Source of the DNA: Nonomuraea thailandensis
GTDB taxonomy: Bacteria; Actinomycetota; Actinomycetes; Streptosporangiales; Streptosporangiaceae
DNA length: 64,000 nucleotides
Reading direction: 5' to 3'
NCBI RefSeq assembly: GCF_024172165.1
Contig: NZ_JAMZEB010000001.1
Coordinates: forward strand, 186,001-250,000
Shown: positions 1-5,727 of the stretch, piece by piece
How the letters are laid out: every line of letters starts with the position of its first letter
Position numbering within the stretch: the first letter of the stretch is position 1
Program-made: the position numbers and the translations under genes
Notes under the pieces: generated by a model
Database searches by the model: none
Seen by the model: the letters and a program-made list of their open reading frames with translations, nothing else
Told to the model about the DNA's origin: nothing

Positions 1-1
1 C

Positions 2-58
2 AGCGCCGAGGCCACGGACACGCAGCCGGCCCACCCGAACCCGCCGGCGACCGCGTAG
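2..58 (+). CDS. C-terminal end of an unidentified protein (partial)
   Basis: An open frame enters from the left edge and stops at TAG 56-58, with a Pro/Ala/Thr-rich tail of 18 residues ending in NPPATA. A strong hairpin follows 14 bp later, which supports a real gene end here. The product cannot be identified from so short a tail. Confidence 0.35.
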   Translation, partial: SAEATDTQPAHPNPPATA

Positions 59-72
59 GCCCACGCCATCCC

Positions 73-105
73 GGAGGTGGCGGGCGTAGCACGTCCGCCA
101 CCTCC
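73..105 (+). terminator. Hairpin terminator after the left-edge gene
   Basis: An 11-bp perfect stem, GGAGGTGGCGG at 73-83 and its complement at 95-105, encloses an 11-nt loop. No T-run follows, which is common for high-G+C actinomycete terminators. It lies between the stop at 58 and the start at 261. Confidence 0.5.
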
Positions 106-260
106 ACCCCCGGCGAAGGAGCCGAGCACCGAACAGCAGCTCCGCCGCGCGGGCGGGCACCCCGCTGGAGTGCCGCCAACTGCCCGAGGCCGCCCGCTCC
201 AGCACACTCCCACCTCCGTAGCGCCCTGAACACGCGCACACCACACGCGAAGGAGTACCC

Positions 261-527
261 GTGCAGCCCAACCGCCTTATCGCCTGCGTTCGCTGCCCCA
301 TGCTGCGCGTTGAGCCAGCACAGCGCCGACGCCTCGAACAGATCGCCCGGAACCTGCGCGACCGCATCGAGGAAGCCCGCATCAACGGCTGGCTCGGCGA
401 AGTCCAAGGACTACAAATCAGTCTCGACGCCGCCGGCCGCAAGCTCGCCGCCCTCCAACGGCCGCCCGCAGACAGCCGTCCGCGCCCGTCTCTGGGTATG
501 CCGATCATTTCCGGAGAGCGCCGATGA
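261..527 (+). CDS. Small protein resembling the C-terminal tail of tyrosine-recombinase/integrases
   Basis: 88 residues from a GTG start, with AAGGAG placed 5 nt upstream. The pattern C-x2-C-PMLR, then a charged helix with R(I/L)EEA, GWLGEVQGLQ and SL..A..KL, is as I recall the tail of actinomycete transposon-type tyrosine recombinases, where a CxxCPxLR motif precedes a GWxGExEGL helix. There is no catalytic recombinase domain in this frame upstream, so this is either a stand-alone accessory protein or a remnant that became a gene. The ribosome binding site and the ATGA overlap with the next ORF favour an expressed small gene. The family assignment is from memory of the motif. Confidence 0.55.
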   Translation: MQPNRLIACVRCPMLRVEPAQRRRLEQIARNLRDRIEEARINGWLGEVQGLQISLDAAGRKLAALQRPPADSRPRPSLGMPIISGERR

Positions 528-688
528 CCTGCAAGAGCGGCGCAGCCCGCGAGTTGATCTCCGTAGTTCGGAAAGATGCTGCTGGCCTGGTGGAACTCAC
601 CGCCAGACGCGTTCGCGCCCGCGGCCGCGAGGTGGAGATCGAACGCCTTAGCGGGCACCTGCCCCGCGTCCTGAAGGCGGCCCCATGA
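524..688 (+). CDS. 54-residue basic protein, translationally coupled
   Basis: The ATG at 524 overlaps the preceding stop as ATGA, so translation is probably coupled. The predicted product has 54 residues (begins MTCKSGAARELIS, ends RVLKAAP) and is basic and helical, with ELTARRVRARGREVEIERLSGHLP. I recognise no family. Its position behind the integrase-tail-like ORF suggests a two-gene mini-operon. The coupling geometry is its main support. Confidence 0.5.
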   Translation: MTCKSGAARELISVVRKDAAGLVELTARRVRARGREVEIERLSGHLPRVLKAAP

Positions 689-699
689 CTGCCGCAGGT

Positions 700-1317
700 T
701 CAGCTGTGGTGCTGGAGGTATTGAAGCCACTCACGCACCAAGGCGCGCTCCCGGTCATCTAAGTCTGCCCTATTCGATTGCTGCACACGTTCGACTTGCC
801 CCTCCATGTAAAGGCATATCGACGGCACTCGCCACAGCTCGGGCACCATGATGCTGGTTACGCCAGATTGATAGGTGGTGCCCTGTACCGGGACGTGTCC
901 GTCCAGCGAGCACATCCTGAATTCTGGCCTCCCGGCACCGGACCCCAGCAGGCCCGTTTCGGCCCCGGCACCGGCCAGGTCCCACTCCTTGAGCAACCGC
1001 ACACGCCGCCACCGGCTTGTGTCGTAACCATCCTCATCGTCGTCGCCCTCCGGTACACCCAGGAGGAACTCGCGATCCGGACCGAACAACCCGTGCTCTA
1101 CGGCCAGGGCGAACCAACCCGTGTTGGCCTGCTCCACCAAGCCTGGCGTCTCCTCATCCACCCAGCCGTCCACCCAAGCGTCGCGCCGACCATCCGTCGG
1201 CCCGCACGTTGCCAGGAGCCCCACCGCCGTCAGGGGCGGTGGGCCTGCCGGCACCTCGCCGGGCAGCAACTGCAGGCCAGCAGCGCGCAGCAGCGTCGCC
1301 ACCCTCTGTTCATCCAC
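700..1317 (-). CDS. Hypothetical protein, 205 aa
   Basis: Convergent with the two small genes on its left. The GTG start at 1317 is preceded by a purine-rich AAGGG. The protein is acidic, with an internal EGDDDEDGYD stretch and Trp-rich segments (DAWVDGWVDEE, RWRRVRLLKEWDL). It has no signal peptide, membrane segment or domain that I recognise. The codon pattern is normal for the window, so I accept it as a real gene of unknown function. Confidence 0.55.
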   Translation of the reverse strand: MDEQRVATLLRAAGLQLLPGEVPAGPPPLTAVGLLATCGPTDGRRDAWVDGWVDEETPGLVEQANTGWFALAVEHGLFGPDREFLLGVPEGDDDEDGYDTSRWRRVRLLKEWDLAGAGAETGLLGSGAGRPEFRMCSLDGHVPVQGTTYQSGVTSIMVPELWRVPSICLYMEGQVERVQQSNRADLDDRERALVREWLQYLQHHS

Positions 1318-1438
1318 GGCTGTCGCCCTTCATCCTCTCAGCATCGCCCCAACGATTCGAGATCATCTCGCATTCGTCCAGCGCCAGCCTCGCTTAGTCC
1401 GGAAAAGACTCTCCTGCTCGCTGTGCGGCCTGGCCTCG

Positions 1439-2284
1439 ATGGACGACCTGCTCCTGGCGGCCGCACTGCGCCCGCAACTGGCCGCCGACTACGGGCGGGC
1501 GGAGGCCGAGCTTGGGCACCGCTTCACGCACAAGCTCTCCATGGGGGAGATCCTCACCGGCCTGCGCGCCGCCCGCCTGCACGCTCGGCGCGATCCCGCC
1601 GCCCGCGAGGCCGTGACGGCGCTGGGGGAGATGGCCCGCGAGCACATCGCGGCCACGCGGGCCCAGGCCGTACGGGACAAGGGCGTCCAGCCGTGGAGCG
1701 AACAGCAGATCGACGATCGGGCCAGGGCCCACACGGGCGCCATCCTCGCCTGCGCGCACCGGGTTCTGGACCTGGTCGCGCGCTTCCCCGCCAGGACCTC
1801 CGCCGGCTTCGAGACGCCGACCGGCATGCCGTCTGGCCGGCGGCGTGACAGCGGGCGGTCGTGGAATCGAACCTCGACTAACGCCATCCGAGGCGGCTCC
1901 GCCTCCATGCCGGCGCCATCCCCGCATGAAGGAGCATGCCATGAAGGACATCGATCTCACGAAGCTCGCCGGTCCCCTGATCGGTCACGCGGTTCGCGTC
2001 ACCGCCACTTTCCGGCACCGCTACGGCGACCCGCAGCAGCAGGTGTACGAGGGGACACTGCTGGCGATCGGCCAGAAGCAGGGAAACAGCAGGCGAAACG
2101 CCATGCCGTACTGCCTCGTTATCAACGCCACGGCAACCGAGGGCGGTGTTCCGATCATCGCCTTCCGCAGCGTGACGTCCATCGAGCCGCTCTGCCCGGC
2201 CAGCCAACAGCACCCCCATCAACCGGATGCACCCTCGCATTCGACCGTCCGTCCCTGCCGGGCAGGTCTGCCAGCCTGGCGTAG
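1439..2284 (+). CDS. Hypothetical protein; 5' part plausible, 3' end uncertain
   Basis: From the ATG at 1439 the first ~125 residues read like a normal soluble helical protein (MGEILTGLRAARLHARRDP, WSEQQIDDRARAHTGAIL, HRVLDLVARF). After about position 1850 the frame becomes low-complexity Arg/Ser/Pro sequence and overlaps the next gene by more than 300 bp. I suspect the true gene ended near 1850-1880 and that a frameshift or recombination removed its stop. No ribosome binding site is visible at the chosen start. Function unknown. Confidence 0.4.
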   Translation: MDDLLLAAALRPQLAADYGRAEAELGHRFTHKLSMGEILTGLRAARLHARRDPAAREAVTALGEMAREHIAATRAQAVRDKGVQPWSEQQIDDRARAHTGAILACAHRVLDLVARFPARTSAGFETPTGMPSGRRRDSGRSWNRTSTNAIRGGSASMPAPSPHEGACHEGHRSHEARRSPDRSRGSRHRHFPAPLRRPAAAGVRGDTAGDRPEAGKQQAKRHAVLPRYQRHGNRGRCSDHRLPQRDVHRAALPGQPTAPPSTGCTLAFDRPSLPGRSASLA

Positions 2285-2378
2285 GTCCGCGGACGCTTCC
2301 GGAGGTCGCCCGTCTTCCCGCAGGTCACCGGGAGAGACAAGCCTCTTCCGGGGAACCCCCTCGGGCCGGGCGCCGTGA
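1941..2378 (+). CDS. Hypothetical protein, 145 aa
   Basis: The ATG at 1941 has GAAGGAG 6 nt upstream, which fixes the start. Residues 1-87 look like a small beta-rich domain (GHAVRVTATFRHRYG, VYEGTLLAIGQKQG, YCLVINATA, VPIIAFRSVTSIEPL). The rest is Ser/Arg/Pro-rich and probably disordered or out of its native frame. The N-terminal half has the feel of small ligand-binding or single-stranded-nucleic-acid-binding folds, but I cannot name it. Confidence 0.5.
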   Translation: MKDIDLTKLAGPLIGHAVRVTATFRHRYGDPQQQVYEGTLLAIGQKQGNSRRNAMPYCLVINATATEGGVPIIAFRSVTSIEPLCPASQQHPHQPDAPSHSTVRPCRAGLPAWRRSADASGGRPSSRRSPGETSLFRGTPSGRAP

Positions 2379-2957
2379 TGCGTGCCTCTGGCCCGCTGGA
2401 CCCGCCGAAGCCGTTCAGCGTGGGCTGGACGGACGCGCGGTCGCCGTGCCGAGCGCTGGGCCGCGCGTCCAGGTATGCCCGCGCCCAGGGCGCTCGCTGC
2501 GCTCGCGTCCCAAGGGATCGGCCTGCGGCCGCCCCTGGGCGCGGGCGCTCACGCTGGCCGGGCGGCCTCCGCTGGCGCTCCGGCTGCCCGGCCGGCGCTC
2601 GCCCACCTCCGACGCGGACGTGACGGGTGTTCACGGGGTGACCGGCTGGCCTCTGGAGCGGGGTGACTGGGGGCTGCGCCGCCCCCAGACCCCCGCGGGG
2701 CGGGCGTGCCGGTCGCCTACCGGGCGCGCTTCTCCTCCAGATGCTGGGCGACCGGCACGCCCGCGCCGGCCGCAGCTGCTGGCCGGTCGGTGCATCGCGC
2801 CATATCACCGCTTCACGCGTGCCGCCCAGGCTGGCCCCTGCCGCCGGTGGAGTCGGCGACGACTCGCGGCGGTGGTGGATCTTACAGGCCGAGGGGGGTC
2901 GGATGGGCACCGGCTAGGATGGGCTCCTGGCTCCTCCGGGAGTTTCAACCTGCAGGG
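2379..2957. other. Non-coding, very G+C-rich stretch dense in hairpins
   Basis: Open frames exist in all directions, but none has a ribosome binding site or protein-like composition. Visible structures are CTGGGGGC 2667-2674 / GCCCCCAG 2681-2688 (8-bp stem, 6-nt loop) and the adjacent perfect palindrome CCCCGCGGGG at 2691-2700. The first is a plausible terminator for the gene ending at 2378. Confidence 0.4.
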
Positions 2958-3005
2958 CCGGTGAGGCTTCCGACTTGTGAACCCTTCGGGGTTCTGCCTC
3001 ACCGG
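2958..3005. repeat. Compound hairpin with TTCG tetraloop
   Basis: An outer 10-bp stem pairs CCGGTGAGGC (2958-2967) with GCCTCACCGG (2996-3005). Inside it a 6-bp stem GAACCC/GGGTTC (2979-2984, 2989-2994) closes a TTCG tetraloop, with an 11-nt bulge on one side. UUCG is a classic stable RNA tetraloop, so this looks like a transcribed structure (terminator or small structured RNA) rather than a protein-binding palindrome. Confidence 0.45.
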
Positions 3006-3017
3006 TCCTCTGGCGTT

Positions 3018-3050
3018 GTCCGCCGCCCCGACCTTTCCGGGGCGGCGGAC
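3018..3050 (-). terminator. Strong hairpin terminator of the 3057-3422 gene
   Basis: A perfect 13-bp stem GTCCGCCGCCCCG / CGGGGCGGCGGAC with a 7-nt loop begins 7 bp beyond the stop codon of the minus-strand gene at 3057. The position is right for termination of that gene. It may work in both directions. Confidence 0.65.
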
Positions 3051-3056
3051 CCGCGA

Positions 3057-3422
3057 TCACAGTCCTTCGCCCTCAGTGAGGAGAAGGCGCTCCGCATCCA
3101 TCGAAAGTCCGCTGTAGCGGGTCAGCGCCCCGCGCAGACCGTGAAGGCGGTGCGGATCGGGACTGACGGAGAAGGCCAGAGTGCACAGATCACGGCCGAT
3201 CAGCCATTCGAAGATCATGTCGTCGAGCACAGCGACGACGACCGGATCCAGGGGTAGATCATGCATGGCGGTCCGTGCCTGCTCCAGGGCTTGCGCCCCC
3301 CTGAGTCCACCCGTCTCCTCCAGGGAGGGAAGGTTGATCGGGATGGGCAGGAGGCTGAGGAGCTTGCCCGTGAGCGCGTACGCGCCCATCAGCAGTTCAG
3401 CCATTTCCTCTAGGTCTTCCAT
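3057..3422 (-). CDS. Hypothetical protein, 121 aa, driven by the left mirror promoter
   Basis: I chose the ATG at 3422 because GAGAGG lies 8 nt upstream; an earlier in-frame TTG at 3446 falls inside the leader. The protein is acidic and helical (MEDLEEMAELLMGAYALTG, LPIPINLPSLEET, DPVVVAVLDDMIFEWLIGRDL) without membrane or signal sequence, and I recognise no family. Its promoter lies in the 89-bp arm at 3443-3531, an inverted near-copy of the arm that drives the gene at 4068. The two outer genes therefore should be co-regulated by the helix-turn-helix protein encoded between the arms. Confidence 0.6.
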   Translation of the reverse strand: MEDLEEMAELLMGAYALTGKLLSLLPIPINLPSLEETGGLRGAQALEQARTAMHDLPLDPVVVAVLDDMIFEWLIGRDLCTLAFSVSPDPHRLHGLRGALTRYSGLSMDAERLLLTEGEGL

Positions 3423-3442
3423 GGGCTGCCTCTCTGGAGTTG

Positions 3443-3531
3443 TCAACCTGCGCCGGTCCGGGGGTTCCGACTCCCCCTCGCCATGCCTCTATTATGCCAT
3501 AAAGCCTTGCGATCCTTCAAGGATTTATGGC
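3443..3531 (-). promoter_or_regulatory. Left arm of mirror-image promoter/operator repeat
   Basis: 89 bp that recur inverted at 3958-4046 with about four mismatches. Reading outward (minus strand), the order is an AGGATTTATGGC-type half-site, TTTATGGCATAAT (CATAAT as a likely -10), then a leader that can fold GGGGG against CCCCC. The arm also contains ATGCCATAAA and TTTATGGCAT facing each other across 18 bp, a likely operator. The HTH gene starts 12 bp inside the arm, so the arm probably also carries its inward promoter. Confidence 0.65.
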
Positions 3532-3542
3532 ATGCTGGCCCC

Positions 3543-3953
3543 ATGGAAAACACCGGAGCCCGCTCCGAGCTGGACGCGGCCGCCGCACGGATCGCTGAAG
3601 CTCTCGGAGCCACCCTCGCCGAACTGGCCGACATCGCCGCCGCCATGACGGCCGACGACACAGCCGACGACCAGGACCGGCTTCCTGGGGATGTGCTGCT
3701 GCTCGCCCTGGCCGAAGTGGTGCGGCGCGGCCCCGAGCGCCACGACCTCGTGGGGGCCGTCGAGGCGGGCGAAATTCTCGGCGTGTCCCGCACGCGCGTC
3801 CACCAACTCGCCGACCCGGACACCGGACATCGCGACTTTCCCCGCCCCCGCTACCACCTCGCCGCCGGGAAGCTCTGGGCCAGAGCCGACATCGTCGCCT
3901 TCGATCAGCGATGGGACCGCCGCCGGACCGGCCGACCGCGAAAATCACAGTGA
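3543..3953 (+). CDS. Helix-turn-helix DNA-binding protein, probable repressor of the mirror promoters
   Basis: 136 residues from the ATG at 3543. The N-terminal half is helical and acidic (DAAAARIAEALGATLAELAD). Residues ~70-110 hold a clear HTH of the AlpA/MerR-like excise type (AVEAGEILGVSRTRVHQLA) followed by the wing-like pattern FPRPRYHLAAGKLW and RADIVAFDQRWDRR, and a basic tail. This arrangement is common in actinomycete DNA-binding proteins. No Shine-Dalgarno is visible, so the message may be nearly leaderless. The gene is framed by two inverted promoter arms, so it most likely represses itself and both outward genes. It could also act as a recombination directionality factor, as many proteins with this HTH do. 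Confidence 0.7.
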   Translation: MENTGARSELDAAAARIAEALGATLAELADIAAAMTADDTADDQDRLPGDVLLLALAEVVRRGPERHDLVGAVEAGEILGVSRTRVHQLADPDTGHRDFPRPRYHLAAGKLWARADIVAFDQRWDRRRTGRPRKSQ

Positions 3954-3957
3954 CCGC

Positions 3958-4046
3958 GCCATAAATCCTTTAAGGATCGTTAGGATTTATGGCATAATAG
4001 AGGCATGGCGAGGGGGAGTCGGAACCCCCGGACCGGCGCAGGTTGA
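3958..4046 (+). promoter_or_regulatory. Right arm of mirror-image promoter/operator repeat
   Basis: Inverted partner of 3443-3531 (85 of 89 positions match by my count). It contains the perfect 11-bp inverted pair GCCATAAATCC (3958-3968) and GGATTTATGGC facing it, then CATAAT as a likely -10 and the same hairpin-forming leader, ending at GGTTGA 4041-4046. The next gene's GAAAGGAAG ribosome binding site follows outside the repeat. Inward transcription from this arm would run antisense through the HTH gene. Confidence 0.65.
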
Positions 4047-4067
4047 ACGGCCAGAAAGGAAGCCCCC

Positions 4068-4319
4068 ATGAACCCAGCACGCCCCGACCTCAACGCCCTC
4101 CTCGATGCGGGATGCACGATCACGCTCTACAAGAACCGCCACGTCACCGAGATAGCCGATCCCCTGATGTGCGCCGACGCCCTCGACCCCCAAGACAACG
4201 CAGTCGCCAGCGGATACGGCGACACCTGGGCCGAGGCGCTGCTCTCCCTCGCCAACAACTGGGAACTCCGGCAGATCCCCCGCCCGCCCTACACCCCGGA
4301 CGACCGATCACCGTTCTAA
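4068..4319 (+). CDS. Hypothetical protein, 83 aa, driven by the right mirror promoter
   Basis: The ATG at 4068 has AGAAAGGAAG upstream. The product (TLYKNRHVTEIADPL, ADALDPQDNAVASGYGDTW, ALLSLANNWELRQ) is a small soluble protein with a GDTWAEALLSLA helix as found in many phage/plasmid-type accessory proteins. I cannot name the family. It shares promoter sequence, but not protein sequence, with the gene at 3057-3422. Confidence 0.6.
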   Translation: MNPARPDLNALLDAGCTITLYKNRHVTEIADPLMCADALDPQDNAVASGYGDTWAEALLSLANNWELRQIPRPPYTPDDRSPF

Positions 4320-4525
4320 CCCCCCGCCCAGCTACACCCCCGCGCCGCTACCACCTCCGTCGCAGGGGCGCAGCTGGGCGCGGCGGAAGTCGGTCGCGGG
4401 GGGCATCGAGCCCCCGGCAACCGATGCGGCGCCGCTGCCCCCTCGCGCGGCGGCCACCCGTCCTAGCTGCCTCACAGTGTTGCGGTTCAGGCACTCTGGC
4501 CGGAGGTGTCAGGCCCCTCGCCTTC

Positions 4526-5161
4526 TCACAGGCGCGGATCGTCCACCAGTGTGAACCCGTCGGCGTCGGCCGCCGTCAACCGCTCGACGGTGAAGCGCCG
4601 GCCCGGCAGCTCGTTCACAGGCACCCCGGCCTGCTCGGCGACCCGGGCGGCCTCCACACGCAGGGGCGCGGACGCCGGATGCAGGGACGTGATCAGGTGC
4701 GCCTGATCGCCAACAGTGATCAGCACCTGCACCTCGTTGCCCGTGGCGGGCGCCAGACCTGGCCACCGCCCCCGGTCCTCCATCAGACGGCGCCGCGCGG
4801 TCATGGTCGCCAACCCGGCATCGTCGGCCAGATCCCGCAGCGGAAAGTCGCCCCGGAAGCGGGCACGAGCGGCCGTCATGAGCAGCCGCAGACGAGTCTC
4901 CAGCACCTCCACCGCATCGCGCACCACATGAAGCGTCTCCTCCATGTCCGCCGCCGACTCCGGTAGATGATCCACGCTCTCCCCGTTGCCCAGCTCGCGT
5001 AGAAGCCGCCCGAGACGCCCGGAGTCGATCAATCGTGCCAGCTCGCCGGTCGGGTCATCGCCGGCGGGTGAGTAGCGGACGGTGAAGCTGTCTCCGTCGT
5101 CGTTCCCCGGCTGCCATGCGATCTCCACAGAATGGCTCCCCACCACATCCGTGTACCACAT
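4526..5161 (-). CDS. Unknown protein, 211 aa, with an operator over its start
   Basis: I chose the ATG at 5161 because upstream in-frame sequence is Arg/Ser-rich and unlike protein; no ribosome binding site is seen, so it may be leaderless. Residues 1-60 look beta-rich (HSVEIAWQPGNDDGDSFTVRY), 75-130 are helical (AADMEETLHVVRDAVEVLETRLRLL), and the C-terminal half is mixed (EVQVLITVGDQAHLIT, AGVPVNELPGRRFTVERL). I recognise no family. Two palindromes, GTACCACATTGATAC and GTACCATTCTGGTAC, lie over and just upstream of the start, so a DNA-binding protein, possibly this one, controls it. It sits upstream of and divergent from the relaxase, a common place for a transfer regulator. Confidence 0.5.
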   Translation of the reverse strand: MWYTDVVGSHSVEIAWQPGNDDGDSFTVRYSPAGDDPTGELARLIDSGRLGRLLRELGNGESVDHLPESAADMEETLHVVRDAVEVLETRLRLLMTAARARFRGDFPLRDLADDAGLATMTARRRLMEDRGRWPGLAPATGNEVQVLITVGDQAHLITSLHPASAPLRVEAARVAEQAGVPVNELPGRRFTVERLTAADADGFTLVDDPRL

Positions 5162-5194
5162 TGATACACGAGCAGAAGCGTACCATTCTGGTAC
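5153..5194 (-). promoter_or_regulatory. Pair of GTACCA-n3-TGGTAC operator palindromes
   Basis: GTACCATTCTGGTAC at 5180-5194 is a perfect 6-3-6 palindrome. GTACCACATTGATAC at 5153-5167 matches it in one arm and 5 of 6 positions of the other and overlaps the start codon at 5161. The centres are 27 bp apart, so two dimers could bind roughly on the same side of the helix. Confidence 0.5.
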
Positions 5195-5561
5195 GCAGCA
5201 TGGAGCTGCTCCAAGTCGACACTTGGCACACGGTCCCACCCGTCCAGCACTTCCCGAGCTTCCGAGCGCCAACGTCCTTCTGGAAGACGTCGATCGCCGT
5301 CTCCTCCTTCCGCCGGCAAGAGGAACTCTCACGCCCTCGATAGTCGCCTTCCGAGCCCTCGACGGCCGCGGCCCCCCACGGTCATGCGTAACGTCGAACC
5401 TCAACTCCACCACCAGGCACCTGACGACAAGTCGGCGCGAGGCCAGCGCGCACAAAGCCGTCATGGCTGAGCTGTCAGCACCAGCAAAATCGGAGCCGAA
5501 GCGGGAGCCCGGCAATGCAAGCCAAGCATCAACAACGAACACCGACAACAACACGCGGAAC
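5195..5561. other. Intergenic region before the oriT-like palindrome
   Basis: No convincing gene. A minus-strand frame across 5029-5319 gives a protein-like stretch (REVLDGWDRVPSVDLEQLHAAYQNG) but overlaps the 4526-5161 gene and its operators, so I do not call it. The region is less G+C-rich near 5500-5560, with repeated CAACAA/ACAACA sequence just before the palindrome. Confidence 0.35.
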
Positions 5562-5617
5562 AGGTGTGAAGGCGCGTGGGGGGTGAAGTCATTTACCCCC
5601 CACGCGCCTTCACACCT
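5562..5617. repeat. 26-bp-stem palindrome upstream of the relaxase; oriT candidate
   Basis: AGGTGTGAAGGCGCGTGGGG begins the left arm (5562-5587), and the right arm runs 5592-5617, with a GTCA loop and a single G-T pair. It lies 110 bp before the relaxase ATG and in an A-rich to G-rich transition. MobF relaxases are known to bind hairpins beside their nic site, so this is my best candidate for the origin of transfer. A bidirectional terminator is the main alternative. Confidence 0.5.
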
Positions 5618-5727
5618 AGGCATCTTTTGTCACCCCTGCTACATTCGTCACAACTGCGATCTTTGCGCGTCGCCACATCCCGATCTTGCCGCGGTCGGGT
5701 TCGCAGTCCCGGAGGTGATCGCTTGCG

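Noticed and set aside
1858..1885. GTGGAATCGAACCTCGAC looks like the T-arm of a tRNA on the minus strand
   Set aside because: The T-stem has a mismatch, no acceptor, D-arm or anticodon arm can be folded around it, and a coding frame runs through. Possibly a relic of an attachment site, but not supportable.
1394..1960. Minus-strand frame opposite the 1439 gene
   Set aside because: Gly/Arg/Pro-rich with no start signal; the plus-strand sequence is more protein-like.
2379..2957. Replication origin or linear-plasmid telomere
   Set aside because: There are hairpins and high G+C, but no iterons, no DnaA-box cluster, no Rep gene beside it and no packed telomere-type palindromes. Left as plain non-coding sequence.
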